DNA from: Lolliginicoccus lacisalsi
Lineage (GTDB): Bacteria; Actinomycetota; Actinomycetes; Mycobacteriales; Mycobacteriaceae
DNA: 64,000 nucleotides
Direction of reading: 5' to 3'
Assembly: GCF_014841105.1 (NCBI RefSeq)
Contig: NZ_JACYWE010000004.1
Location: 1-64,000 of the forward strand
Every line of letters begins with the position of its first letter. Position 1 is the first letter of the stretch. The translations under genes were made by a program, and so were the position numbers. Below the pieces are notes generated by a model that was not told the DNA's origin, searched no databases, and worked only from the letters and a program-made list of their open reading frames with translations. This document shows positions 31,108-40,602 of this stretch, one piece after another.

Positions 31108-32552
31108 CACAGGCCCCGGACGTAGCTGAACAGCTCGAGTGCCCATAGCCCGGTGGGGACGGCCAGCGCGAGCATGAGGTATTCCAGCAGCTCGACGAGG
31201 CGGTACTGCACGGGCGTGTAGGTTCCCCCGGGCAGCACGACACCCACGATGAATGTGCCGAGCAGCATGGCGAGCGCCACCGCGACCGTGGCGGGGGCGG
31301 GCACCAGCGGGGACCACGCCGCCCCCAGCATCGCGGCGGTGGCCACCACGGCGCCGGTGCTCGCGATGATCACGGCCGGCGCGGTGCGCGCGATCCCGCG
31401 GCCGCGCAGCAGGAACGCGGCTGCGATCACGGCGAGCAGCGCGAGCACCGCGTACCCGTGCGGATCGTCGGTGGTGGCGAGGTGGATGGCCGTCACGGTG
31501 GCAGCGCCGCCGCTGAGCACGAGCACCGCGGCAAGCAGGCCGTCGAGGTAGCGGTAGGCGACCACGGTTCGGCTCTCGACCTCGGCCGTAGCCGTGGCGG
31601 GATCACTTGTCGGCCCCGGCGCCTCGCCTGCTGGGTCCGCCAGCGACAGAGACATCCCGGGCGAGGGCACCGGCGGCAGCGGCAGCCGGGCCAGCGCCAC
31701 GGCGAGGCGCGGGGCGAGGGCCGCGGCGAACGGGCTGGCGGCGAGAAAAGCCATCGCGGCGTGGACCGGGGTCATCGGGGCCACCATCAGCATGATCGTG
31801 CCGAGCGCGACGACCACCGCGATGGTCGCGAGCGAGGTGTGGAGGTGCGCGGTCTCCGGGGACCGGCGGGCCGCGAGGACCATCAGGCACAGCGTGTAGA
31901 TCGCGACGACGAGCGCGTGGGGAGCGCCGGGGCCGCCAGGGATGAACTGCCCGAGCACCCCCGTTGCCAGCGGGACCGTCGCGATGAGCAGGCTTGTTGT
32001 CGCCCAGGGCGAGCGGGCGGGCCTGCCCAGCAGGGCGAGGGTGATCAGCGCGGGAATCGCGAGCAGCACGATGCTGGCGAGCGCGAGGTGCGTTCCCGCG
32101 GGCGCGCGCAGCATCGTCACGGCGGCCACGAGGGCGGTGAGGACGAGCAGGAGGCAGGTGATGGGCTGGGCCCGGCCGGTGGCCCACAGCGACGATTGGC
32201 TGCTCGAGTAGCTCGCGACCGCGTCGATGACATCGTCGGAGAGCACTGCTGGTGGCGCTTGCTCGGCGGGGCTGAGCAGGAGCAGCTCACCGTTGCGGAT
32301 GCCCAGGCGCCCGAGCGAGTGGTTGAGGTCGAGCGGCTCGCCACCGATGCGCGCGACGGTCCATCCTGGGCCGGGTTGCCGCGCGCTCTCCGTGCTGGCG
32401 GCAGTGAGCTCGACGAGCCGTGGCATGAGCAGGATCAGCGGAACGGCATCGGGCAGGGCGATGTCGATCTGCCGCGTGGGCGAGACCACGCAGATGTGGC
32501 ACAGCGATGGCGCGTCGCTGGAATCAAGATCGTCGTGCAACAGATCGTTCAC
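31107..32552 (-). CDS. eccD: Type VII secretion integral membrane protein EccD
   Basis: EccD is the main membrane channel scaffold. The 481-residue product has an N-terminal ubiquitin-like domain (HICVVSPTRQIDIALPDAVP to about residue 85), then about eleven membrane helices such as PITCLLLVLTALVAAVTML and IVLLAIPALITLALLG. GTG 32552 is selected because a six-G tract lies 7 bases upstream and the first residues match the family. A longer frame of 17 residues upstream is Arg-rich and unlikely. Its stop overlaps the mycP start. Confidence 0.93.
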   Translation of the reverse strand: MNDLLHDDLDSSDAPSLCHICVVSPTRQIDIALPDAVPLILLMPRLVELTAASTESARQPGPGWTVARIGGEPLDLNHSLGRLGIRNGELLLLSPAEQAPPAVLSDDVIDAVASYSSSQSSLWATGRAQPITCLLLVLTALVAAVTMLRAPAGTHLALASIVLLAIPALITLALLGRPARSPWATTSLLIATVPLATGVLGQFIPGGPGAPHALVVAIYTLCLMVLAARRSPETAHLHTSLATIAVVVALGTIMLMVAPMTPVHAAMAFLAASPFAAALAPRLAVALARLPLPPVPSPGMSLSLADPAGEAPGPTSDPATATAEVESRTVVAYRYLDGLLAAVLVLSGGAATVTAIHLATTDDPHGYAVLALLAVIAAAFLLRGRGIARTAPAVIIASTGAVVATAAMLGAAWSPLVPAPATVAVALAMLLGTFIVGVVLPGGTYTPVQYRLVELLEYLMLALAVPTGLWALELFSYVRGL

Positions 32553-32877
32553 GCGAGTTCCCCCCGGAATTCGTGGTGCTTGATAGCGCCGCGAGCGGGC
32601 CACCGAGCGTGCTTGTGCTGGTGCGCTTCCCGGTTCCCATGCCGGGGGCGCGAAGAGGTCGCGGGCACTGGGATTCCCCCATCGTCAGTGCTCGGCCCCT
32701 TCCCAGTATGTGCTGGATCGAGGAGTTTGAAAAGTCGTAGCCAGGGTTCGCGATGCTAGAGTGCTGGTGCATCCTGGGTCTTCCCGGGAGCGATCTGGCG
32801 CGGTGCAGGCTTGCCGCGCCACGTGCCCGCTTGGGGGAGTGGGGCACGTAAAGACCTGTTCACAGGGGGGAAACGCG
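32553..32877. promoter_or_regulatory. Divergent eccD/eccC control region
   Basis: These 325 bases hold no gene. They include six-G tracts before eccD (32560-32565, minus strand) and before eccC (32865-32870), an extended -10-like TGCTAGAGT at 32754-32762 pointing toward eccC, and an 8-base-pair inverted repeat (32821-32828 with 32842-32849). Promoters are suggested, not proven. Confidence 0.4.
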
Positions 32878-35800
32878 ATGAGCGTCGTGCATGTCGTTCG
32901 TGGTCGCCGAAGCGAGGCGCCACTCATGCCGGGTGGTGAGCTCGGCCTCAGTACTCCGCCGGAGCTGCCCCGGTCGATACCCGGGAACATGGTGCAGAAG
33001 CTGCTGCCCGTGGTGATGATCCTCGCGATGATCGGCATGGTGGCGCTCATGTTCACCTCGGGCATGGCGCGCAACCCGATGATGCTGATGTTCCCGGTCA
33101 TGATGGCGGTATCGATGGTCGGGATGCTCGCGAGCACGGGCGGGCGCGGCGGCACGAGCACCGCGGAGCTCAACGAGCAGCGCAAGGACTACCTCCGCTA
33201 TCTCGGTGACACCCGCTCCGATGTGCTGGAGGCCGCTGCCCGGCAGCGCGCGGCCGTCGAGTGGCATCACCCCGCGCCCGACGCGCTGTGGTGCCTCGCG
33301 GGAAGCGGCCGCATGTGGGAGCGCTCCGTCGATGATGACGAGTACCTCTCCGCGCGCATCGGTATCGGCGCGCAGCGCCTCGCGCTGTCCCTGGTACCAC
33401 CGGAGACCGGCCCCACCGAGGATCTCGAGCCCATCTCGGTCATCGCGCTGCGTCGATTCGTCCGAACCCATTCCATCGTGCCGGACCTGCCGATCGCCCT
33501 CTCCATGCGGGGGTTCGCCGCCATCACCATGCGCGGCACCGCAGGCAGTGGCAATGATGGCGCGCGCGCCGTCGTCCGGGCGCTCGCGTGCCAGCTCGCT
33601 GTGTTCCACGGCCCCGACGACCTGCGCGTGGTGGTCATCTGCAGTGATACCGAGCTGCCCGGGTGGGAGTGGGCCAAGTGGCTGCCCCACACCGAGCATC
33701 CGCGCCGCCGCGACATCGCCGGTCCCGAGCGGATGATCTATCCCAGCCTGCACGACGCCTCGGCGCGGCTCGCTCCGCTCCTCGAGGGCCGATCACGGTT
33801 CGTGCGCGGGGCCCCGGCGACCGCGGGCCAGCCGCACGTGCTGATCATGATCGATGGTGGCATCGTTGACGGCGACGAGCCGCTCGTCGCCGGTGATGGC
33901 GTCGACGGGGTGACCATCATCGACCTCGACGGCGCAGCGGCCGCCCTCTCCGATCGCCGCGGGATCTCGCTGCTCGTGGAGGGCGGAAAGATCGGTGCCG
34001 AGGGCGCGGCGGGGCCCGAGATGTTCGCCCGCGCCGACCAGCTAGGGCTCGGCGTGGCGCGCATGACCTCGATGGCGCTGTCGCCTTATCGCATCGCGGC
34101 GCCCGGCACGGTGAGCAGCACGCGGGATCCCTCGGCCGCGGGAATGCCGGACTGGGCCACCATGATCGGTGCCGGGGATGTTGCCCGCTTCGATCCCGCC
34201 GCCCTGTGGCGGCCGCGGCGGGGGCGCGAGCGCCTGCGCGTGCCGGTGGGGCATGCCGAGGACGGCAGCGTCATCGAGATCGACCTGAAGGAATCCGCGG
34301 AGAACGGCATGGGCCCGCACGGCTTGTGCGTCGGCGCCACAGGATCCGGCAAGTCGGAATTCCTCCGCACCCTCGTCCTGGGACTGATCGCCACGCATTC
34401 CCCCGAGGCGCTCAACCTCGTCCTCGTCGACTTCAAGGGCGGTGCCACGTTCCTCGGCCTCGAAGGCGCTCCGCATGTCGCCGCCATCATCACCAACCTC
34501 GCCGACGAGATCACCATGGTCGACCGGATGCGCGATGCGCTCGAGGGCGAGATGAATCGCCGGCAGCAGGTGCTGCGCTCGGCGGGCAACTTCGCCAGCG
34601 TCGCCGAGTACGAGCGTGCCCGGCACAGCGGGGCCGCGCTCGAACCGATGCCAGCGTTGTTCATCGTCGTCGACGAGTTCTCCGAGCTGCTCAGCCAGAA
34701 GCCCGACTTCGCCGACCTCTTCGTGATGATCGGCAGGCTCGGGCGATCGCTGCACATGCATCTGCTGCTCGCCAGCCAGCGGCTCGAGGAAGGCCGGCTG
34801 CGGGGCCTCGAGAGCCACCTGTCCTACCGGATCGGCCTGAAGACGTTCTCCGCGCAGGAGTCGCGCTCGGTGCTCGGCGTCCCCGATGCCTACCACCTGC
34901 CACCCGTGCCCGGCGCCGGCTACCTCAAGGTCGATTCCGCGGATCCGCTGCGCTTCAACGCCTCCTACGTGTCCGGCGGCTATGTGCCGCCCGCCACGAC
35001 CGAGCACATCGCGGTCGCGAGCGGAACAGGGGAACTGCGCGTGGTCCCGTTCACCGCGAGGCCGTCCGAGCCGGAGCCATCGCTGCAGAGAGCAGAGGCC
35101 CCCGCGCGGCCGCGCCCCGAGCCGACCGCGATGCAACGCACCGTGCTCGACCTAGTGCTTTCCGCTGTCCGTGGTCGCGGGCCGCGCGCCCACGAGGTGT
35201 GGCTGCCCCCGCTGAACACTTCCCCGACGGTGGGGCAGCTCGTCCCGCCCGCCCAGCGCATCCCGCTCGAGGGCACCGCGGGTGGCCCGCTGCGCGTGCC
35301 CATCGGCATCATCGATCGCCCCTATGACCAGCGGCGCGACCCACTCGTCATCGACGTCTCGTCCGGACAGGGAAACATCGTTGTCGTGGGCGGCCCGCAG
35401 AGCGGCAAGTCCACGACGATCCGCACCATCATCATGGCCCTCGCCGCGACGCATTCGCCGCGCGAGGCGCAGTTCTACTGCCTGGACTTCGGTGGCGGCT
35501 CGCTGGCCGGTCTCGCCCAGTTGCCGCATGTCGGCACCGTCGCGAGCAGGCTGGAACCCGACCGGATCCGCCGCACCGTCGCCGAGGTCACCACCGTGAT
35601 GCGGCACCGCGAGAAGCTGTTCCAGCGGATCGGCATCTCCTCGATGACCGAGTACCGCCGCGCCCGCAACCAGCAGCGCGACACCGACTGGCACAGCGTC
35701 GATGACGCGCCGTTCGGAGATGTGTTCCTCGTCGTCGACGGCTGGCAGACCATCCGCCAGGAGTTCGAGGAGCTCGAGGCAGCGATCGGGGCGCTCGCCA

Positions 35801-36876
35801 CGCAGGGACTGTCCTTCGGCGTGCATGTCATTGCCAGCGCCTCCCGGTGGACCGACTTCCGGGCCGGGACCAAGGACCAGCTCGGCACGCGCATCGAGCT
35901 GCGGCTCGGCGACGCCAACGATTCAGAGATGAACCGCAAGGCCGCCATGCTCGTGCCCGAGGGGCAGCCTGGTCGCGGCATCACCAAGGAGGGCCTGCAC
36001 ATGCTGATCGCGGTGCCCACGTTCCTTCCCCCGGCGGACCCGCGCGACCTCACCGATGGCGTCGGCGCAGCGGTGCGGGAACTGCGCGAGCGGGCGGGCG
36101 ACCAGGCTGCTCCACCGGTGCGGATGCTGCCCGCCCAGTTCGCCCGGACCGAGCTCGACCTGCAAGCGCGCGCGAGCAACCCGCTCTCGATCCCGATCGG
36201 CATCAACGAGGCAGAGCTGCGCACCGTCTCGGTGGACTTCTCCTCGCAGTCGCACCTCGTGGTGTTCGCCGATTCCGAATCCGGCAAGACCGCCCTCCTG
36301 CGCTCGATCTGCGAGGGCATCATGGAGCGCAACACCCCCCAGCAGGCAAAGATCCTGCTCGCGGACTTCCGGCGCACCATGCTCGGGGTGGTCGAGACGA
36401 ACCATCTGGCCGGATACGCGGTGTCGGCCGCGAACCTGCAGGACCTGATCGCTGAGCTCGGCGCGTTCCTGCGTGATCGCCTGCCCGGGCCGGGCACGAC
36501 CCAGCAGCAGCTACGGGAGCGCTCGTGGTGGTCCGGCCCGGAGGTATTCGTCATCGTCGACGACTACGATCTCGTCGCGACGAACGGCGGCAATCCGCTG
36601 TCGGGCCTGCTCGATTTGCTTCCCCAGGCGAAGGACGTGGGCCTGCACCTGATCATCGCCCGGCGCACCGGCGGCGCCTCGCGGGCATTGTTCGAGCCCG
36701 TCATGGCCTCGCTGCGCGATCTGAGCCCGATGGGGCTGGTCATGAACGGCAGCCGCGACGAGGGGGCGTTGATCGGCTCGGTGCGGCCCAGCGAGCAGCC
36801 CCCGGGCCGCGGCGTGCTGGTCACGCGGACGGGCGGCGAGCAGCGGGTCCAGCTCGCATGGATGCCGCCGCTGTGA
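32878..36876 (+). CDS. eccC: Type VII secretion ATPase EccC, fused EccCa-EccCb
   Basis: EccC is the motor of the ESX machine: it binds substrate C-terminal signals and drives export. The 1332-residue product has two N-terminal membrane helices (about residues 38-85) and three FtsK/SpoIIIE-type ATPase domains. The P-loops are GATGSGKS (residues 486-493, Lys492), GGPQSGKS (838-845, Lys844) and DSESGKTA (Lys1137). The first domain keeps an acidic Walker B (VVDEFSE); the second has VVDGWQ and the third IVDDYD, so the catalytic Glu may be limited to domain 1. ATG 32878 follows a six-G tract. It is one chain, as in ESX-4, not split. Confidence 0.97.
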   Translation: MSVVHVVRGRRSEAPLMPGGELGLSTPPELPRSIPGNMVQKLLPVVMILAMIGMVALMFTSGMARNPMMLMFPVMMAVSMVGMLASTGGRGGTSTAELNEQRKDYLRYLGDTRSDVLEAAARQRAAVEWHHPAPDALWCLAGSGRMWERSVDDDEYLSARIGIGAQRLALSLVPPETGPTEDLEPISVIALRRFVRTHSIVPDLPIALSMRGFAAITMRGTAGSGNDGARAVVRALACQLAVFHGPDDLRVVVICSDTELPGWEWAKWLPHTEHPRRRDIAGPERMIYPSLHDASARLAPLLEGRSRFVRGAPATAGQPHVLIMIDGGIVDGDEPLVAGDGVDGVTIIDLDGAAAALSDRRGISLLVEGGKIGAEGAAGPEMFARADQLGLGVARMTSMALSPYRIAAPGTVSSTRDPSAAGMPDWATMIGAGDVARFDPAALWRPRRGRERLRVPVGHAEDGSVIEIDLKESAENGMGPHGLCVGATGSGKSEFLRTLVLGLIATHSPEALNLVLVDFKGGATFLGLEGAPHVAAIITNLADEITMVDRMRDALEGEMNRRQQVLRSAGNFASVAEYERARHSGAALEPMPALFIVVDEFSELLSQKPDFADLFVMIGRLGRSLHMHLLLASQRLEEGRLRGLESHLSYRIGLKTFSAQESRSVLGVPDAYHLPPVPGAGYLKVDSADPLRFNASYVSGGYVPPATTEHIAVASGTGELRVVPFTARPSEPEPSLQRAEAPARPRPEPTAMQRTVLDLVLSAVRGRGPRAHEVWLPPLNTSPTVGQLVPPAQRIPLEGTAGGPLRVPIGIIDRPYDQRRDPLVIDVSSGQGNIVVVGGPQSGKSTTIRTIIMALAATHSPREAQFYCLDFGGGSLAGLAQLPHVGTVASRLEPDRIRRTVAEVTTVMRHREKLFQRIGISSMTEYRRARNQQRDTDWHSVDDAPFGDVFLVVDGWQTIRQEFEELEAAIGALATQGLSFGVHVIASASRWTDFRAGTKDQLGTRIELRLGDANDSEMNRKAAMLVPEGQPGRGITKEGLHMLIAVPTFLPPADPRDLTDGVGAAVRELRERAGDQAAPPVRMLPAQFARTELDLQARASNPLSIPIGINEAELRTVSVDFSSQSHLVVFADSESGKTALLRSICEGIMERNTPQQAKILLADFRRTMLGVVETNHLAGYAVSAANLQDLIAELGAFLRDRLPGPGTTQQQLRERSWWSGPEVFVIVDDYDLVATNGGNPLSGLLDLLPQAKDVGLHLIIARRTGGASRALFEPVMASLRDLSPMGLVMNGSRDEGALIGSVRPSEQPPGRGVLVTRTGGEQRVQLAWMPPL

Positions 36877-38264
36877 CGGATCCCGGGATCGTCGCGGGCC
36901 AGCGCTGCATCGTGATCGGGCCCGGGCGCATCGCCTGGCGGGAGCATGGCAGGATCGTGCAGCGCCCGGCCGTGGTGAGCTTGCGCGGCGGCACCCTCGT
37001 GGTCGGCGCCGAGCGAGAGATCGAGGGCGTCCCGGGCGCAGTGCTGACCGAGGCCGAGCTGCTGGACTCGGAGCCCGACCCGTTCGAGTTCCTCGACGAC
37101 CCGGTGCTGGCGTTCTCCACGGGGGCCATACCGATGCCAATGGTCATCGATGCGCTCGCGCGGCACGCCCGGCTCGATGCCGGAGAGCCGACGGAAACCC
37201 TGGTCATCGTGCATCCGACGTGGTGGCCACCGGCGCATCGCCGTGCCCTTGCTGCGGTGATGCGCCGCTACGCCGGCACAGTTCAGCTCGTGAGCACCGC
37301 GGTGGCGTGCGCGGCCGCGCACGCGCGGCGCTACCCGGGCCAGGATCGTCTAGTGGTGATCGAGCAGGATCCGGTCCGGCGCGTGGAGACGATCCTCGGC
37401 ATCGGCGAGTTCCCGCCACGAGTTCTCGCGACGAGCATCAACGATCCGGACGCCGAGTTGGACCGCGCAGACGGGGCGGAGCCGCGGGTGGATGCCTCGG
37501 TGGCGGCGATGGACGAATGCCTGCTCGATGGCGCTGCTGGCCTGCTGCCCGGGATCCCGCTGCCGCGTCCACCGGCAGCGTGGGGCAGCGAGGCCAGCGA
37601 TGCACCGCCGGGGCGGCCGGAGCAACCGCGGTCTTGGGCGCGCGGGCTGCCCGGCGCCACCGCGGTCGTGCTCCTCGGCGGTGCCTTGCTGGTTGCTGGC
37701 TTGCTACTGACCGCCATGCTCGGCGGCAGTGATGCCCACGCGCCAGGCTCCGCGCCCGCTGCCCACGCGCCAGGCTCCGCGATTCCCGCCCCGGAGCAGC
37801 CATCCGGGCATGGCGCCGAGGCCACCATCGGCGATCTTGTGATCCCCATGCCCGCGGGCTGGGGCATGGGCTGGAGCGATTTCGCGGACGCGCGGGATCC
37901 TGACGGGTTCCTGGCGGAGCTGCTGCCCTACGACCACGCTGATGAGCGGCGGATCCTCATCGCGCGGCGCGGCCCAGCCTCCGGTGGCGAGCAGCCCGGG
38001 ATCGCTGCGGCGGTAGCGCGGCTGGTGGAGGCTGACCCGCGGCTCGCCATGGCCCCGGTGGCCGGGACCGCCGCGGAGGCTGCATACCGGGAGGAGCTCG
38101 TGGGAGCGAGCGGTGCCCTGCGGGGCAGCGTGGCGTGGTTCGTCATCCTGGTCGGCGGCAAGCAGGCCAATATCGGGTGCGAGTCGCGGGCGGCGGCCAC
38201 CACGGGGGAGGGCACGTTCCCGGAATGCCTGGAAGTCCTCGGGGCGGTCCGGGCCGCGGGCTGA
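36873..38264 (+). CDS. Type VII secretion-associated protein, Rv3446c-like
   Basis: This 463-residue protein matches the Rv3446c family of ESX-4 accessory proteins. The N-terminal half (from GIVAGQRCIVIGPGRIAW) is soluble, a single membrane helix follows near residues 265-287 (VVLLGGALLVAGLLLTAML), then a His/Ala/Pro linker and an extracytoplasmic domain. The C-terminal domain contains PMPAGWGMGWSDFADARDPD and VAWFVILVGGKQANIGCESR. GTG 36873 overlaps the eccC stop by 4 bases, so the two are coupled. Its role in export is unknown; it could support assembly. Confidence 0.85.
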   Translation: MTDPGIVAGQRCIVIGPGRIAWREHGRIVQRPAVVSLRGGTLVVGAEREIEGVPGAVLTEAELLDSEPDPFEFLDDPVLAFSTGAIPMPMVIDALARHARLDAGEPTETLVIVHPTWWPPAHRRALAAVMRRYAGTVQLVSTAVACAAAHARRYPGQDRLVVIEQDPVRRVETILGIGEFPPRVLATSINDPDAELDRADGAEPRVDASVAAMDECLLDGAAGLLPGIPLPRPPAAWGSEASDAPPGRPEQPRSWARGLPGATAVVLLGGALLVAGLLLTAMLGGSDAHAPGSAPAAHAPGSAIPAPEQPSGHGAEATIGDLVIPMPAGWGMGWSDFADARDPDGFLAELLPYDHADERRILIARRGPASGGEQPGIAAAVARLVEADPRLAMAPVAGTAAEAAYREELVGASGALRGSVAWFVILVGGKQANIGCESRAAATTGEGTFPECLEVLGAVRAAG

Positions 38265-38500
38265 CGCCATGGCATCACTGCATGTGACGCAGCTCACAAA
38301 GCAGTATCAATGCTGTTCAGGGCATGCTTCCTCGTCGGCGAGGGCGGCGCGGGCAGCTTTTTCGCAGGTTTTTACGCCCGGGCGGAACCAAACCGGGATC
38401 CGTCGCGTCAGACATTAGCGAACCCGGAGTATGCGACCGCGGCAGTGCTTGGGCCCGGTATCGATCACGCCGGGTCCATCGGAACTAGGGGAGGGAACCC

Positions 38501-38818
38501 ATGAGCAACAACTTGACGACCACCACCGCGGACATGAACGCCGCTGCCAACCATGTCAAGCAGGTCAGCGAGGACGTGAGCGCCCAGCTCAATGCCCTTC
38601 ACGCCAAGATCGCCAACGTCGAGGGGGCATGGCGGGGACAGGCCAAGGGGGCGTTCGGCTCGCTCATCAGCCGCTGGGACACCGAAGCGGTCAAGCTCAA
38701 CAACGCGCTCTCGGCGATCAGCGATGCCATCCGCGAGAGCGGTCGCAAGTACGAGGGTGCCGAGGTCGCCAACGCGAGCTCGCTCAACAACGTCGGCGGT
38801 CTCCTCAACATGTCCTAG
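38501..38818 (+). CDS. esxU: WXG100 secretion substrate, EsxU position
   Basis: This 105-residue protein has the helix-turn-helix length of a WXG100 substrate. The turn motif is GAWRGQAKGAF (W-R-G), and the C-terminal helix carries a YxxxE-type export signal (KYEGAEV). It should form a heterodimer with the next gene and be exported by EccC. The gap upstream (38265-38500) holds no gene. Position after the Rv3446c-like gene supports the EsxU name; sequence alone is not decisive. Confidence 0.85.
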   Translation: MSNNLTTTTADMNAAANHVKQVSEDVSAQLNALHAKIANVEGAWRGQAKGAFGSLISRWDTEAVKLNNALSAISDAIRESGRKYEGAEVANASSLNNVGGLLNMS

Positions 38819-38896
38819 GCGCGGGGATCACCCGGGGCCGACCGCGCCCCGCCCTGCCGTGAACCACCTCTGCGACCTCACTTAAGGAAGAACGTC

Positions 38897-39187
38897 ATGT
38901 CTGATCAGATCAAGTACAACTTCGGGCAGATCGAGGCGCTCCGCGCCGACCTCGCGGCCTCCGCGGCCAACCTCGATAGCACCCTCAACGATCTCAAGGG
39001 GTATGTGTCGAGCCTCGCCGCCTCCTGGGACAGCAACGCCTCGGCGAACTACCAGGCGCAGCAGCGCCGCTGGGACGATGCCGCGCTGAACCTCAAGCTC
39101 ATCCTCGATGCGGTCGGCCGGGCCGTGGGCGAGGGCAACGACCAGATGCGGGACGCCGAGCGTGCCGCCGCGCAGCAGTGGGCCTGA
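38897..39187 (+). CDS. esxT: WXG100-like secretion substrate EsxT
   Basis: This 96-residue protein resembles mycobacterial EsxT in IKYNFGQIEALRADLAAS, then SWDSNASANYQAQQRRWDDA and AVGEGNDQMRDAERAAAQQW. The turn motif is W-D-S, not WxG; in EsxT as I recall it the Gly is also missing, so this is a lineage feature. No YxxxD/E signal is visible near its C-terminus, so the partner may carry it. It is the last ESX gene; a terminator follows. Confidence 0.88.
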   Translation: MSDQIKYNFGQIEALRADLAASAANLDSTLNDLKGYVSSLAASWDSNASANYQAQQRRWDDAALNLKLILDAVGRAVGEGNDQMRDAERAAAQQWA

Positions 39188-39210
39188 CTCCCCGGTAGCG
39201 GCCCGCTGCC

Positions 39211-39248
39211 AGCAGCCCCGATGGAAGGAGAGGCCCATCGGGGCTGCT
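39211..39248 (+). terminator. Terminator after esxT
   Basis: A perfect 14-base-pair stem (39211-39224 with 39235-39248) is followed by TTCATATTT, the best T-rich tail in the window. It separates the ESX locus from rplM. Confidence 0.88.
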
Positions 39249-39255
39249 TTCATAT

Positions 39256-39285
39256 TTGACCAGCGGAAACAATTCGCGGTAAGGT
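39256..39285 (+). promoter_or_regulatory. rplM-rpsI promoter
   Basis: TTGACC (39256-39261) and TAAGGT (39280-39285) are separated by 18 bases, about 110 bases before rplM and right after a terminator. Confidence 0.65.
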
Positions 39286-39394
39286 GCCTCTTCGGCATGT
39301 AGCACAGACAGGTCCCCGGGTCTCAACCGGCCGCCGGGTTCGGCCCCGCTACACCGCCTGGCCGGCAGCAATACGAATAAGACGAGGTAGAACC

Positions 39395-39838
39395 GTGCCT
39401 ACGTACAGCCCCAAGGCTGGCGACGTCTCGCGCACCTGGTACGTCATTGACGCTACCGACCTGGTGCTCGGGCGGCTCGCAGTCCAGGCCGCGAACATTC
39501 TCCGCGGCAAGCACAAGCCCACATTCGCCCCGAACTTCGACGGTGGTGACTACGTCATCATCGTCAACGCCGACAAGGTCGCCCTCACCGGCAACAAGCG
39601 CGAGAGCAAGCGGATCTACCGCCACTCCGGCTTCCCCGGTGGCCTGAAGTCCCGCACCATCGGCGAGGCGCTCGCGACCCGCCCCGAGCGTGTGGGGGAG
39701 AAGGCCATCGTCGGCATGATCCCGAAGAACAAGCTGGGCAGCCAGATCGCGACGAAGCTCAAGGTCTACGCGGGCCCCGAGCATCCGCACTCCGGCCAGA
39801 ACCCCATCCCGTTCGAGATCAAGCAGGTGGCCCAGTGA
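39395..39838 (+). CDS. rplM: 50S ribosomal protein L13
   Basis: L13 is an early-assembly protein. The 147-residue product shows [38 protein letters not shown] and [15 protein letters not shown] 39395 is the standard start ([13 protein letters not shown]). The frame farther upstream overlaps the promoter and is not coding. Confidence 0.98.
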   Translation: MPTYSPKAGDVSRTWYVIDATDLVLGRLAVQAANILRGKHKPTFAPNFDGGDYVIIVNADKVALTGNKRESKRIYRHSGFPGGLKSRTIGEALATRPERVGEKAIVGMIPKNKLGSQIATKLKVYAGPEHPHSGQNPIPFEIKQVAQ

Positions 39839-40395
39839 CCACACCGGAGGAGCAGGACGTGACCACGCCTGAATACGAGAACGTCGACGAAGGCATCGTC
39901 GCCGAGGAGTCCGCGGAGATGGTCGTGACCGAGGACGTCGCCGAGGATCTCGCCGACGCCGGTTTCACCCCCGAGTCCGAGCCGGAGGCCGCGGCCCCCA
40001 TCATCCTTGACCGCCCCGTGCAGACCGTGGGCCGGCGCAAGGAAGCCGTCGTCCGGGTGCGCCTGAGCCCCGGTGACGGCCAGTTCACGCTGAACGGACG
40101 CAGCCTGGAGGAGTACTTCCCCAACAAGGTGCACCAGCAGCTCATCAAGGCGCCACTGGTGCTCGTCGAGCGTGATGGCGCGTTCAACATCCACGCCCGC
40201 CTCCACGGCGGCGGCCCCTCGGGCCAGGCAGGCGCCCTGCGCCTCGCCATCGCTCGCGCCCTGATCGACGTCACCCCGGATGACCGGCCCGCCCTGAAGA
40301 AGGCTGGCTTCCTCACCCGTGACGCGCGTGCCACCGAGCGCAAGAAGTACGGCCTGAAGAAGGCCCGCAAGGCGCCTCAGTACTCGAAGCGCTGA
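39835..40395 (+). CDS. rpsI: 30S ribosomal protein S9
   Basis: S9 reaches the P site with its C-terminal Arg. The core ([20 protein letters not shown] to [17 protein letters not shown]) is standard. It has an N-terminal acidic Glu/Val-rich extension of about 60 residues, giving 186 in total; mycobacteria have a shorter one. GTG 39835 overlaps the rplM stop by 4 bases. Confidence 0.98.
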   Translation: MTTPEEQDVTTPEYENVDEGIVAEESAEMVVTEDVAEDLADAGFTPESEPEAAAPIILDRPVQTVGRRKEAVVRVRLSPGDGQFTLNGRSLEEYFPNKVHQQLIKAPLVLVERDGAFNIHARLHGGGPSGQAGALRLAIARALIDVTPDDRPALKKAGFLTRDARATERKKYGLKKARKAPQYSKR

Positions 40396-40436
40396 TCCAG
40401 CGGTGCGTGCGGCTTGCTAGTGCCGTACGCGATCGC

Positions 40437-40471
40437 GAGCAGGCCCGGACCACACAGGTCCGGGCCTGCTC
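40437..40471 (+). terminator. Terminator after rpsI
   Basis: A perfect 15-base-pair stem (40437-40451 with 40457-40471) has a 5-base loop and lies 41 bases after rpsI. Confidence 0.8.
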
Positions 40472-40602
40472 CCGTTTGGCGAGCCCCCTGCGTCGGCCAG
40501 CCGCGTCCAGGCGGGCCGTGTAACCGCGCCGTGGTGGAGCCCAACCGGCCCAGATAATGCGATAGTTGACGTCGACGACGTGGAAGGGAAGTGAACGGGC
40601 GG

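Noticed and set aside
26328-39187. PE, PPE or EspG genes in the ESX locus
   Set aside because: Every gene is accounted for and none has these features.
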